Numbered from the stretch's first letter, positions 27,313 to 36,180 are shown. The stretch is 64,000 bases of DNA from an uncultured Lachnospiraceae bacterium (GCA_910586715.1 CAJUJG010000001.1:103538-167537); one strand, 5' to 3'. The notes: generated by a model not told the origin, from the letters alone. Program-made: numbers and translations.

Positions 27313-27371
27313 TAGTTACGAATTATGTAAAATATTACCGCATACGAATACAAGAATGGAGGGTTTACAAA

Positions 27372-29099
27372 ATGAGTTTCATGGACGAATTTAACTTTTG
27401 GCTGAAGGACGACTATTTTGACCAGGCGACAAAGGACGAGCTTTTGGCGATTAAGGACAACGAGACCGAAATCGAGGAGCGCTTCTACAAAGAACTGGAG
27501 TTTGGTACAGGCGGTTTACGCGGCATTATCGGCGCAGGTACAAACAGAATGAACATCTACACCGTGCGCAAGGCGACACAGGGACTTGCAAACTACATCA
27601 TCAAGCAGGGCGGTGCGGAAAAAGGCGTTGCGATTGCGTATGATTCCAGACGCATGAGTCCCGAATTTGCAGATGAGACGGCACGCTGTCTTGCGGCAAA
27701 CGGCATTAAGGCGTATGTATTTGATTCGTTAAGACCCACACCGGAGCTTTCTTTTGCACTGCGCAAGCTTGGCTGTATCGCAGGCGTAGTCGTTACGGCA
27801 AGCCACAATCCGCCCGAGTACAACGGCTACAAGGCATACTGGGAAGACGGCGCACAGGTAACACCCCCGCATGATACCGGAATTATCGGCGAAGTAAGAG
27901 CCATTACGGATTATCATAACGTAAAGACCATGCCGAAGGAAGAGGCAATGGCGAAGGGGCTTTACGAGGTGATCGGCAAGGAAATTGACGATGCGTACAT
28001 GGCAGAGCTGAAAAAGCAGAGCATTCACCCTGAAATCATTAAGGAAGTGTCAAAGGACATTAAGATTGTATACACACCGTTCCACGGCACGGGAAATATC
28101 CCGGTAAGACGCGTTTTGGAAGAGCTTGGCTTTGAGAACGTTTATGTTGTTCCCGAGCAGGAGCTGCCAGACCCTGATTTTACGACACTCGATTACCCGA
28201 ATCCCGAAGACCCGAAGGCTTTTACGCTTGCATTAAAGCTTGCGAAGGAAAAGGGTGCGGACATCGTTATGGCGACAGATCCCGACGCGGACCGTCTTGG
28301 TGTCTATGCGCTTGATACAAAGAGCGGCGAGTACGTTCCGTTTACCGGAAACATGTCCGGTATGCTGATTGCCGAGTACATTTTGCGCGAGAGAAGAGCG
28401 ACAAACACTATGCCCGAAAATCCGGCGCTTGTCACCACAATCGTTACGACAAACATGACAAAGCCGATTACGGAGGCTTACAATGTCAAATTAATTGAAG
28501 TGCTCACAGGCTTTAAGTATATCGGCGAGCAGATTAAACTTTTTGAGCAGACCGGTTCCAACAACTATGCATTCGGTCTTGAGGAGAGCTACGGCTGTCT
28601 TGTCGGCACGCACGCAAGGGATAAGGACGCAATTGTTGCGGTGATGATGCTTGCGGAGGTCGCTTCGTGGTGCAAGAAGAACAACATGACGCTTTGGGAT
28701 ATGATGATTGACGTATATGAGAAGTACGGCTATTATAAAGAAACCCAGTATTCGATTACGATGAAGGGCATCGACGGCGCAAAGGAGATTGCGGCTTTGA
28801 TGGATAAATTCAGAAACAATCCGCCCAAGGAGTTCGGCGAGCTGAAGGTTACGCAGTTCAGGGATTACGCAAACGACGTTGTTGTCAATATGGAGACAGG
28901 CGAAAAGGGAACGACAGGGCTTCCCAAGTCAAATGTGCTTTACTTTGATTTGACAAACGACTCATGGTGCTGCGCAAGACCGTCCGGAACGGAGCCGAAG
29001 ATTAAGTTTTACATGGGCGTTAAGGGCACGAGCCTTGAGGATGCACAGAAGAAGAGCGAGGATTTGACCAATGCGGTCAAAGCTGTGATTGAAAGCTAA
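27372..29099 (+). CDS. pgcA: Phosphoglucomutase / phosphomannomutase
   Basis: A 575-residue cytosolic phosphohexomutase that interconverts glucose-6-phosphate and glucose-1-phosphate, the substrate of RfbA and of UDP-glucose synthesis. Motifs: GTGGLRGIIGAGTNRMN, the phosphoserine loop VVTASHNPPEYNGYK, metal-binding ATDPDADRLGV, sugar-binding GLEESYG and phosphate-binding RPSGTEPKIKFY. The length is typical of the Gram-positive PgcA type. It has its own promoter and leader, followed by a strong terminator, so it is an independent unit inside the polysaccharide locus. The AGGGTTT-type ribosome site before the ATG is modest. Confidence 0.95.
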   Translation: MSFMDEFNFWLKDDYFDQATKDELLAIKDNETEIEERFYKELEFGTGGLRGIIGAGTNRMNIYTVRKATQGLANYIIKQGGAEKGVAIAYDSRRMSPEFADETARCLAANGIKAYVFDSLRPTPELSFALRKLGCIAGVVVTASHNPPEYNGYKAYWEDGAQVTPPHDTGIIGEVRAITDYHNVKTMPKEEAMAKGLYEVIGKEIDDAYMAELKKQSIHPEIIKEVSKDIKIVYTPFHGTGNIPVRRVLEELGFENVYVVPEQELPDPDFTTLDYPNPEDPKAFTLALKLAKEKGADIVMATDPDADRLGVYALDTKSGEYVPFTGNMSGMLIAEYILRERRATNTMPENPALVTTIVTTNMTKPITEAYNVKLIEVLTGFKYIGEQIKLFEQTGSNNYAFGLEESYGCLVGTHARDKDAIVAVMMLAEVASWCKKNNMTLWDMMIDVYEKYGYYKETQYSITMKGIDGAKEIAALMDKFRNNPPKEFGELKVTQFRDYANDVVVNMETGEKGTTGLPKSNVLYFDLTNDSWCCARPSGTEPKIKFYMGVKGTSLEDAQKKSEDLTNAVKAVIES

Positions 29100-29115
29100 A
29101 TAAAAAGGAAATGAA

Positions 29116-29160
29116 AGGATAACCAAAAAGCTGCCTCAAAAGCGGCTTTTTGGTTATCCT
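29116..29160 (+). terminator. Rho-independent terminator after the phosphoglucomutase gene
   Basis: A perfect 16-base stem, AGGATAACCAAAAAGC (29116-29131) with GCTTTTTGGTTATCCT (29145-29160), starts 16 bases after the stop. A/T-rich flanks on both strands make it usable in either direction. Confidence 0.85.
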
Positions 29161-29232
29161 ATATTACGTAAACCCGTAATCGGAAACATGGCGCAAGGGA
29201 CATGCCTTGTTGATTTGGGACAAAGGAGTATT

Positions 29233-29679
29233 ATGAAAAAATTATGGGAACAGATTATTAAATTTGGTTTTGTGGGAGGCGTGTGCTTTCTGATTGATTT
29301 CGCCATATCCACAGGATTATTCCATCTGCTGGGCAATATGACGTCCAAAAATATGGCGACGGCAGTCGGTGGTTTTTTTGGATTTACCATATCGGTTATC
29401 ATCAATTATATTCTCAGCATGAAATTTGTGTTTGAGCGCAAGGAGGATTTGAGCAGAAGAAAAGAGTTCGTGATTTTTCTGATTCTTAGTTTAATCGGAT
29501 TAGGACTCAATGAAGTTATTCTGCTTGCGTGCAGGGCAGTTTATGAGGCAAGCGTTGTTTTGATGAACATTTTTGGCGACACCTACTGGTTTGCAGTGTC
29601 AAAAATTGTCGCGACGGCAATTGTAATGGTTTATAATTTTATCAGCAGGAAGATATTTTTGGAAAAGAAATCAGCATGA
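29233..29679 (+). CDS. GtrA-family membrane protein
   Basis: A 148-residue protein with four membrane helices, of the GtrA/PF04138 family, proposed to flip undecaprenyl-phosphate-linked sugars across the membrane. The pattern IKFGFVGGVCFLIDF in helix 1 and ISVIINYILSMKFVF in helix 2 is characteristic. The ATG at 29233 has AAAGGAG about 6 bases upstream. It may pair with the GtrB-like transferase at the left edge, as gtrA and gtrB do in phage serotype-conversion cassettes, although the genes are 28 kb apart here. The half-size EamA pair could do the same job, so two flippases may exist. Confidence 0.85.
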   Translation: MKKLWEQIIKFGFVGGVCFLIDFAISTGLFHLLGNMTSKNMATAVGGFFGFTISVIINYILSMKFVFERKEDLSRRKEFVIFLILSLIGLGLNEVILLACRAVYEASVVLMNIFGDTYWFAVSKIVATAIVMVYNFISRKIFLEKKSA

Positions 29680-29695
29680 AAAGAATTTCATCCAA

Positions 29696-29722
29696 AAAGA
29701 ACGCCAAGTGCGGGCATTCTTT
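29696..29722 (+). terminator. Weak stem-loop after the GtrA gene
   Basis: AAAGAA (29696-29701) pairs with TTCTTT (29717-29722) around a short GC-rich inner part with one mismatch. It lies 17 bases after the stop. There is no long U-tract, so termination is only partial at best. Confidence 0.35.
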
Positions 29723-29762
29723 CAAGAACTTGACACAATCGAAATATTGAGGTATTGAATAA

Positions 29763-31157
29763 ATGAGTTTGGCACAAAATATAAAGAAGACAATAAATTA
29801 TTGCAGAAAAAACGGTTACAGCGAGGCATTTTTTGCCGCTTGGGAGCGTGTAACGGCAAAATACTACAGAAATTATACGTATCAAAGACTGGATGCAAAT
29901 GAGCTTGCGCGCCAAAGAAGCGACCAAAGCATAACGGATATAAGGTTTTCTATTTTAGTACCTGCCTTTGAGACGCGCACGGAATATATGACGGCGCTGA
30001 TTGAGAGCTGTTTGGAACAGACTTATGAAAATTGGGAGCTGATTATCGCCGATGGCAGCAAAAGCGATGTGGTTAAAAAAGCCGTTGCAGGTTACGCGGA
30101 TTCGCGTATCCGATATGAGCGGCTTCCCGAAAACAGCGGTATTGCAGGAAATACAGGCAGGGCAATTGAGCTGGCGCAGGGGGACTACTGCGGGCTTTTG
30201 GATCATGACGATATGATTACGCCGGATGCGCTGTATGAAATGGCACATGCCATTAAAAAGAAAAATGATGAAAATAAGCCGATACTGGTGTATTCGGATG
30301 AAGATAAATGCGATTCGTCGGGGGCAAGATTTTATGACCCGCATTTGAAACTGGACTTTAATTTGGACTTGATTTTGACAAACAACTATATGTGCCATTT
30401 TACGGTGGTGGAAACGGCAACGCTCAAGAAATTGGGCATCCGCAAAGAGTATGACGGTTCGCAGGATTACGATTTGGTGCTGCGCGTCGTCAGTACGCTG
30501 CTGTTAAGAGAACGGGAGAATACGGGTGCGCAGCGTGTGGAGAAAAAGATTGCGCATGTGCCGAAAGTGCTGTATCACTGGCGTTGTCATGAAAATTCAA
30601 CGGCGGACAATCCGCAGAGTAAGATGTATGCTTATGAGGCAGGAAAGAAGGCATTGATTGACTTTGTGGACCGCATGGGCTGGAAGGGCGATGTGCGTCA
30701 TAATAAGCATTTGGGCTTTTACCGGATTGAGTATCGCAACAACGTGCTTACACACAGACCGGACCTTGCGGCAGTCGGCGGACTGACTGTATACCATGGA
30801 AAGGTGGCGGGCGGCACTTACAAGGGACAGCCGATTGTCTATGCAGGCTATATGAACCGCATGGATTTGTATCAGAATACACGGCTTTTGGATATTCGCA
30901 ATATGGCGGTCAACAAGGCATATCAGACGATTTACGAGGAAGTGACAAAGCATCCGTATCAAAGTACGCTGTATGCGGATGAAAAGGAGCTTCCCCAGTG
31001 GCTCAGGGATCTTGACAGAACTGCCGAGGGACGTTCACAGATTGCACTTTTGAGCGTTACGCTCAGCCGCAGGCTGCTTCAGAAAGGCGGACGGCTTTTG
31101 TTAGACCCCGTATGTGTCCGCGGCGTTAAAGGAAGGGCGGACAATCTTTGCAGATAG
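29763..31157 (+). CDS. GT2 glycosyltransferase with decayed second domain
   Basis: A 464-residue protein. The N-terminal GT2 domain (about 58-290) is complete: FSILVPAFETR, LIIADGSKSD, GLLDHDDMITPDALYE, YSDEDKCD, MCHFTVVE, DGSQDYDLVLRV and YHWRCHENSTA. It matches domain 1 of the double enzyme at 25150. After residue 310 a remnant of a second GT2 domain is recognisable (RPDLAAVGGLTVYHGK), but its nucleotide-binding half is gone and the acceptor half is shortened. It is probably a single-linkage enzyme. TTGAGG lies 9 bases before the ATG. Confidence 0.82.
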   Translation: MSLAQNIKKTINYCRKNGYSEAFFAAWERVTAKYYRNYTYQRLDANELARQRSDQSITDIRFSILVPAFETRTEYMTALIESCLEQTYENWELIIADGSKSDVVKKAVAGYADSRIRYERLPENSGIAGNTGRAIELAQGDYCGLLDHDDMITPDALYEMAHAIKKKNDENKPILVYSDEDKCDSSGARFYDPHLKLDFNLDLILTNNYMCHFTVVETATLKKLGIRKEYDGSQDYDLVLRVVSTLLLRERENTGAQRVEKKIAHVPKVLYHWRCHENSTADNPQSKMYAYEAGKKALIDFVDRMGWKGDVRHNKHLGFYRIEYRNNVLTHRPDLAAVGGLTVYHGKVAGGTYKGQPIVYAGYMNRMDLYQNTRLLDIRNMAVNKAYQTIYEEVTKHPYQSTLYADEKELPQWLRDLDRTAEGRSQIALLSVTLSRRLLQKGGRLLLDPVCVRGVKGRADNLCR

Positions 31158-31191
31158 TGCTTGAATTAAAATTATCAGAAGGGATTGGACG

Positions 31192-32172
31192 ATGGCAAAA
31201 TCGACAATAGTAATACCAAATTATAATGGAATTAAATATATCGAAGCATGTCTTGACAGTATTTATGGGGGCACAACAGCAGACGTTGAAGTGATTATGG
31301 TAGATAATGCCTCGACAGACGGCAGCCTTTCACTTGTCGAGGAAAAATTTCCGCAGGTGCGCATCATTAGAAACAGCGAAAATACAGGGTTCAGCGTTGC
31401 CGTAAATCAAGGAATTAAGGCAAGTTTGACGCCCTATGTAATCCTTTTAAATAATGACACAAGAGTGGATAAAACGTTTGTTCGAGAAATGGAACGGATA
31501 CTTGACGAGGATAAGAAAAATAAAGTGTTTTCGGCGGCGGCACGGCTTATTTCCTTATATGATAAAGAAAAAACGGACGATGCAGGTGATTTTTACTGTG
31601 CATTCGGCTGGGCATTTGCAAGAGGAAAGGGGAAAGATCCTTCCCGATATGAAAAAAATGTGCAGATATTTGCAGCGTGTGCGGGAGCGGCAATTTACAG
31701 ACGCGCACTTTTGTCGGCAGAAGAAGTAGGTCTTTTTGACGAGGAACATTTTGCGTATCTTGAGGACATTGATATTGGATACCGCGCAAGGATTCGTGGG
31801 TATCGGAATCAATTTGCGGCGAAGTCTGTTGTATATCATGCGGGCAGTGCGACAAGCGGTTCAAGATACAATGTTTTTAAAACAAGACTTGCTGCAAGGA
31901 ATAGTGTCTATTTGATTTATAAGAATATGCCCTTTTTGCAGATTATATTGAACCTGCCCTTTTTTGCAGCAGGTTTTTTTATAAAAACCTTGTTTTTTGC
32001 CAAAAAGGGATTGGGAGGTGCATATGTTTCGGGTCTTGTAAACGGAATTCGCCTTTCATTAAGCCAAAATGGGAAATTGCATAAACAGAAATTTTGTGTC
32101 AAAAGGTTGGGGAATTATATTCAAATTCAGTTTGAACTGTGGATGAATCTGTTTAGGCTGCTAAATGGCTAG
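31192..32172 (+). CDS. GT2 glycosyltransferase, WbbL/rhamnosyltransferase-like
   Basis: A 326-residue enzyme close in pattern to bacterial rhamnosyltransferases. Motifs: STIVIPNYNG, VEVIMVDNASTDGS, NTGFSVAVNQGI, VILLNNDTRVD (metal-binding), GLFDEEHFAYLEDIDIGYRAR and VYHAGSATSG. A C-terminal hydrophobic helix and basic tail (about 255-326) suit membrane binding. With the rml genes present, transfer of a dTDP-deoxysugar is plausible but not shown by the sequence. The ATG follows the previous gene by 34 bases; a new promoter lies beyond the stop at 32207. Confidence 0.85.
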   Translation: MAKSTIVIPNYNGIKYIEACLDSIYGGTTADVEVIMVDNASTDGSLSLVEEKFPQVRIIRNSENTGFSVAVNQGIKASLTPYVILLNNDTRVDKTFVREMERILDEDKKNKVFSAAARLISLYDKEKTDDAGDFYCAFGWAFARGKGKDPSRYEKNVQIFAACAGAAIYRRALLSAEEVGLFDEEHFAYLEDIDIGYRARIRGYRNQFAAKSVVYHAGSATSGSRYNVFKTRLAARNSVYLIYKNMPFLQIILNLPFFAAGFFIKTLFFAKKGLGGAYVSGLVNGIRLSLSQNGKLHKQKFCVKRLGNYIQIQFELWMNLFRLLNG

Positions 32173-32206
32173 GACAAAAATCTTTTATGACAATGATACA
32201 AAAATG

Positions 32207-32235
32207 TTGTACTTTTTGCTCGAATCATGTAAAAT
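32207..32235 (+). promoter_or_regulatory. Promoter before the second initiating transferase
   Basis: TTGTAC at 32207-32212 and TAAAAT at 32230-32235 with a 17-base spacer. The TGTAAAATGAAAA stretch at the -10 recurs about 30 bases downstream after a small CAGTA/TACTG hairpin, so a second overlapping promoter is possible. The leader to the TTG start would be about 105 bases. Confidence 0.5.
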
Positions 32236-32345
32236 GAAAAGAGCGCAGTATTTACTGTAAAATGAAAAATTCACAATCCTGATTTGGATGCCTTCTGTTA
32301 TGGGGAGAATAAAGATAGAAGGCGGGGGGAGTTAGGGTGAGATAA

Positions 32346-33755
32346 TTGATAAGAGATAATCAGAAATATTTCAACAGATTGCTGGTATTGCTTGATGCGT
32401 TGACTATAGGAGCCACATATTGGCTGTCATGGTTTTTATGGATTAATGTTTATGTCAAGGTAAATAATCCTGAAACAGGAATTCTTCCTATAGAAATTTA
32501 TTTTATTGCATTCGCTGCGATAGTGCCGGGCTATCTGATTTTGTATAATGCAGTTGACTTGTATTCATCGAAACGTACTTCAAAGACGATGTACGAGGTG
32601 TTTAACATTATAAAGGCAAACACGGTGGGGCTTGTAGCCGTCATGGTGGTGCTTTTTGCGATAAACATTCCTGATTTTTCCCGTGGTATGGTAGGCGTGT
32701 TTTACGGTGTTAATATTATCGTAGAGTCGTTTATGCGAAAGGGCGTCCGCCATGTACTGCGCTATGTCCGCAGGAAAGGCTATAATCTAAAACATATGCT
32801 TTTAGTAGGATATTCAAGGGCAGCGGAAGAATATATCAATAAGATTAAGGCAAATCCTGAATGGGGTTATGAAGTATGCGGCATTCTTGATGACCGTGTT
32901 CCGGTGGGTGCGATTTATAAAGGGGTAAGCGTTACCGGTGAAATAGATACATTAAGCGAAGTGCTTACGGAAAATGAGCTTGATGAAATCGGCATTACGC
33001 TTTCGCTGTCGGATTATGACAGGTTAGAGGCAATTGTTAATATTTGTGAAAAGTCGGGTGTTCATACGAAATTTATTCCGGATTATAACAGTGTCATTCC
33101 AAGCCGTCCGTATTTGGAGGATATGGATGGGCTTGCAGTAGTCAATATCCGGCGTGTGCCGCTCACTAATTTGGTGAACCGCACATTAAAACGTATTGTG
33201 GATATTATTGGAGCGTTGGTGGCGATTATATTATTTTCGCCTGTTATGCTCATAGCGGCGATTGGCGTAAAAGCTACAAGTAAGGGACCGCTTATTTTTA
33301 AACAGGAAAGAGTCGGTCTTCATAATAAATCGTTTCAAATGTATAAGTTCCGGAGCATGGAGGTACAGCCGGCGGAAGAGGAAAAAAAGGGCTGGACAAA
33401 GAAAAATGATCCGCGGGTAACAAAAATCGGGAAACTATTAAGAAAAACAAGCATTGATGAACTGCCACAATTTTTTAATGTATTAAAGGGTGATATGAGT
33501 CTCATAGGACCGCGTCCCGAAAGACCGCTTTTTGTCGAAAAGTTTAAGGAAGAAATACCGCGTTATATGATTAAACATCAGGTGCGTCCCGGAATTACCG
33601 GATGGGCGCAGGTAAGCGGTTACAGAGGCGACACTTCGATTAGGAAGCGTATTGAATTTGATTTGTATTACATTGAAAACTGGTCGATGGCATTTGATTT
33701 TAAAATCTTATTCCTCACTTTTTTTAAAGGATTTATCAGTAAAAACGCATACTGA
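32346..33755 (+). CDS. Undecaprenyl-phosphate sugar-phosphate transferase (initiating enzyme 2)
   Basis: A 469-residue enzyme of the WbaJ/CpsE family (undecaprenyl-phosphate glucose phosphotransferase type). Four N-terminal helices lie within about residues 13-130, followed by a Rossmann-like middle domain (HMLLVGYSRAAEEYI) and a catalytic domain (about 278-469) with KRIVDIIGA, GPLIFKQERVGLH, YKFRSMEV, KTSIDELPQFFNVL, GDMSLIGPRPERP and RPGITGWAQVSGYRG. The start is TTG with AGGGTGA 6 bases upstream; no suitable ATG exists nearby. A second, quite different enzyme of this type is encoded at 1742, so two glycans may start in this locus. Confidence 0.92.
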   Translation: MIRDNQKYFNRLLVLLDALTIGATYWLSWFLWINVYVKVNNPETGILPIEIYFIAFAAIVPGYLILYNAVDLYSSKRTSKTMYEVFNIIKANTVGLVAVMVVLFAINIPDFSRGMVGVFYGVNIIVESFMRKGVRHVLRYVRRKGYNLKHMLLVGYSRAAEEYINKIKANPEWGYEVCGILDDRVPVGAIYKGVSVTGEIDTLSEVLTENELDEIGITLSLSDYDRLEAIVNICEKSGVHTKFIPDYNSVIPSRPYLEDMDGLAVVNIRRVPLTNLVNRTLKRIVDIIGALVAIILFSPVMLIAAIGVKATSKGPLIFKQERVGLHNKSFQMYKFRSMEVQPAEEEKKGWTKKNDPRVTKIGKLLRKTSIDELPQFFNVLKGDMSLIGPRPERPLFVEKFKEEIPRYMIKHQVRPGITGWAQVSGYRGDTSIRKRIEFDLYYIENWSMAFDFKILFLTFFKGFISKNAY

Positions 33756-33782
33756 ATTCCAGTATCAGACAGGAGAAATAAA

Positions 33783-35147
33783 ATGCAGGATTATAATGAC
33801 AATAAACAAAATGGTAGAAGACAAGGGACAAGGCGTCCGGCAAGCGGACAGGCATCCGGGGGCCAGAAACGCCGTCCGGCAAACGGACAGGCATCCGGGG
33901 GTCAGAAACGCCGTCCGGCAAACGGACAGGCATCCGGAGGTCAGAGACGCCGTCCGGCGAACGCGCAGGCGCCCAAGGGCGGTCAGGCAAGACCACGTCC
34001 GAATGCCGCGCCTAAAACAGGGAGACGGAAAAATCCAAAGAAAAAAAAGTGGAAAATTGCACTTTTTGTGTTTGAGATATTTGTGATTTGTACGCTTGTC
34101 GGCGCTTGCTGGATAATGTCAAAGGCGAATAAAATTACACATGTGCAAATATCAGATGCGGAGAAAAAAGAGGAGCTTGCAATTGACGAAAACATTGCGG
34201 ACAGCGAGGTGTTAAAGGGATACCGCAATATTGCGCTGTTTGGCGTGGATTCCCGCGACCAGAAGCTGGACAAGAATACACTTTCGGATACAATTATGAT
34301 TGCGTCAATCAATCTTGATACGAAAGAGGTAAAGTTGGTTTCCGTATACCGCGACACATGGCTGAATTTAAGCACGGACAGTTACAACAAGGCAAATGCC
34401 GCATATGCAAGAGGCGGATATAAACAGGCGATGGCGATGCTGAATATGAACCTTGACCTTGACGTGGAAGATTTCGTTACGATTGGGTTTGACGGTCTGA
34501 TTGATGTGATTGAGGCGGTCGGAGGCATTGAGGTTGATGTCAAACAGGCGGAGATTGACCATATTAATAATTATCAGATCAGTATGTGCGGAAAGCAGGA
34601 TCCCGATAATCCAACAAACGCCAAAGGTGAGCCGAATTTTATCCCCGATCCGCAGCATCGTCTGTATAAGTACTATAAGCCTGTAGGGCATGCGGGTGTG
34701 CAGACCCTGAACGGGCTTCAGGCAACGGCATATGCACGTGTGCGTTACGTAGGAAACGACATGGAGCGTGCTTCCAGACAAAGAACAGTGCTTACCAAGG
34801 TGGCAAAAAAGGCAATGACCTTAAATCCTGCCACATTGAATAAAATTGCAGATGCCGTATTTCCAAAGATTATGACTTCTCTTGATCTTTCGGAAATTTT
34901 GGAGCTGCTAAAGGATATTGCAAGTTATGATATTGGAGAGACCACCGGTTTTCCGTTTGAAGAATATATGGTGCCAAACGGTCATGTCGGAAAAGCCAGT
35001 GTGGTTGTACCTGTCGATTTGGAGAAAAATGTAACGCTTTTGCATGGTTTTTTGTTTGATGATGATGACTATGTGCCTTCAGATACGGTAAAGAAGTGCA
35101 GTCAGAAAATTGCATCGGATACAGGAATCAGTTATAAGGGAGAATAA
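33783..35147 (+). CDS. LytR-CpsA-Psr family glycopolymer ligase
   Basis: A 454-residue type II membrane protein that would transfer the finished polymer from undecaprenyl phosphate to peptidoglycan outside the cell. A basic, repeat-rich cytoplasmic tail (1-88) precedes one helix (about 89-111) and the LCP domain (about 148-390), with NIALFGVDSRD, SDTIMIASIN, VSVYRDTW (catalytic Arg), GGIEVDV, LNGLQATAYARVRY and DMERASRQRTVL. The tail holds three 13-residue repeats. LCP proteins end many cell-wall polymer pathways, and this gene lies next to an initiating transferase. A terminator follows the stop. Confidence 0.93.
   Translation: MQDYNDNKQNGRRQGTRRPASGQASGGQKRRPANGQASGGQKRRPANGQASGGQRRRPANAQAPKGGQARPRPNAAPKTGRRKNPKKKKWKIALFVFEIFVICTLVGACWIMSKANKITHVQISDAEKKEELAIDENIADSEVLKGYRNIALFGVDSRDQKLDKNTLSDTIMIASINLDTKEVKLVSVYRDTWLNLSTDSYNKANAAYARGGYKQAMAMLNMNLDLDVEDFVTIGFDGLIDVIEAVGGIEVDVKQAEIDHINNYQISMCGKQDPDNPTNAKGEPNFIPDPQHRLYKYYKPVGHAGVQTLNGLQATAYARVRYVGNDMERASRQRTVLTKVAKKAMTLNPATLNKIADAVFPKIMTSLDLSEILELLKDIASYDIGETTGFPFEEYMVPNGHVGKASVVVPVDLEKNVTLLHGFLFDDDDYVPSDTVKKCSQKIASDTGISYKGE
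33831..33947 (+). repeat. Three 39-base tandem repeats in the LCP tail
   Basis: Three in-frame 39-base units encode RRPA(S/N)GQASGGQ(K/R), followed by a diverged fourth. They make the cytoplasmic tail strongly basic, rich in Arg, Gln, Gly and Ala, and likely disordered. Copies are nearly identical at the DNA level. Confidence 0.95.
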
Positions 35148-35155
35148 ACGCCGGT

Positions 35156-35184
35156 AAGGGGACCGAAAATTTGGCCCCCTTTTA
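35156..35184 (+). terminator. Terminator after the LCP gene
   Basis: AAGGGGACC (35156-35164) pairs with GGCCCCCTT (35173-35181), with one A-C mismatch, around GAAAATTT, followed by TT. It separates the LCP gene from the GT2 gene at 35224. A TATAAT at 35190-35195 just beyond may serve the next unit, but I see no good -35. Confidence 0.7.
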
Positions 35185-35223
35185 GGCATTATAATAAGTA
35201 CTTTAGAATTTGGGGAGAATGGA

Positions 35224-36156
35224 ATGCAATACAGTGTGGATATTATATTGCCGACCTTTAAGCCGACAAGGGAATTGTTTGATTTAATCGAATTGCTGGA
35301 GTCTCAGACATATCCGATTCATAAAATCATAATAATGAATACAGAGGAGAAATATTTTGAGCGGCTTTTTCATGGTACCAAAATTTTGAAAGTGTATCAT
35401 AATATTGAGGTGCATCATCTTTCTGCAAGGGAATTTGATCATGCAGGAACGCGCAGAAGAGCTGTAAAATATTCCAATGCAGATATATTTGTGTGTATGA
35501 CGCAGGACGCCCTGCCTGTGGATACAGGTTTAATACAGGTGCTTGTCAATGCACTGATGGATGGAGAAGATATTGCCGCAGCTTATGCAAGGCAGCTTCC
35601 GCGTTCCGATTGCCGTGAAATAGAACGCTTTACAAGAGGATTCAATTATCCTAAGGAATCCTGCATTAAATCAGCGCAGGACATGAAGCGGCTTGGAATC
35701 AAAACGTTTTTTTGCTCTAATGTATGTTCGGCATATAGCCGGAGAATTTATGATGCATTAGGGGGATTTGAAAGACGTGCGATATTTAATGAAGATATGA
35801 TATATGCAGGCCATGCGGTGAAGGCTGGAAAACGCATTGCTTATGCGGCGGATGCGAAGGTCATCCATTCGCATAATTTTACGTGTATGCAGCAGTTTCG
35901 AAGAAACTTTGATTTAGGCGTATCACAATGTGAACATCCGGAAGTATTTGACGGGGTTTCGTCAGAAAGTGAAGGTTCACGTTTGGTAACGGATACGGTC
36001 AGGCATTTATGGAATACAAAAAATAAAGAGCTGATACCATATCTTTTTATATCAAGCGCTTTTAAGTTCATTGGTTACAGGGTTGGAAAAGCATATCGGC
36101 ACCTGCCTGCAAAAATGGTACGATGGTGCAGTTCAAACAGGAATTATTGGGTTTAA
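35224..36156 (+). CDS. GT2 glycosyltransferase, rhamnosyltransferase-like
   Basis: A 310-residue GT2 enzyme. Motifs: VDIILPTFKPTRELFDLIELLESQTYP, EFDHAGTRRRAV, IFVCMTQDALP (where the metal-binding motif is expected), YARQLPRSDC, FFCSNVCSAYSR, FNEDMIYAGHAVKAG and VIHSHNFTCMQQFRRNFDLG. The pattern GGFERRAIFNEDM with a HSHN segment is typical of dTDP-rhamnosyltransferases in Gram-positive polysaccharide loci. It is the last carbohydrate transferase of the locus and sits 24 bases before glmS, so the two may be co-transcribed. Confidence 0.82.
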   Translation: MQYSVDIILPTFKPTRELFDLIELLESQTYPIHKIIIMNTEEKYFERLFHGTKILKVYHNIEVHHLSAREFDHAGTRRRAVKYSNADIFVCMTQDALPVDTGLIQVLVNALMDGEDIAAAYARQLPRSDCREIERFTRGFNYPKESCIKSAQDMKRLGIKTFFCSNVCSAYSRRIYDALGGFERRAIFNEDMIYAGHAVKAGKRIAYAADAKVIHSHNFTCMQQFRRNFDLGVSQCEHPEVFDGVSSESEGSRLVTDTVRHLWNTKNKELIPYLFISSAFKFIGYRVGKAYRHLPAKMVRWCSSNRNYWV

Positions 36157-36180
36157 CAGGAATTAGGAGGAGAATTTATT

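Noticed and set aside
27133..27371. Small mobile element (MITE) bounded by TTCAGTAC / GTACTGAA
   Set aside because: The 8-base ends are present, but no target-site duplication or second full-length copy is visible in the window; a leader RNA explains it better.
1..36156. Wzx flippase and Wzy polymerase for a block-polymerisation route
   Set aside because: The multi-helix proteins present fit MATE (far downstream), EamA, GtrA and DUF6077-like families; polymer export is better explained by Wzm/Wzt.
36157..36180. glmS ribozyme or riboswitch before glmS
   Set aside because: Only 24 bases separate glmS from the gene before it, and no ribozyme core is seen.
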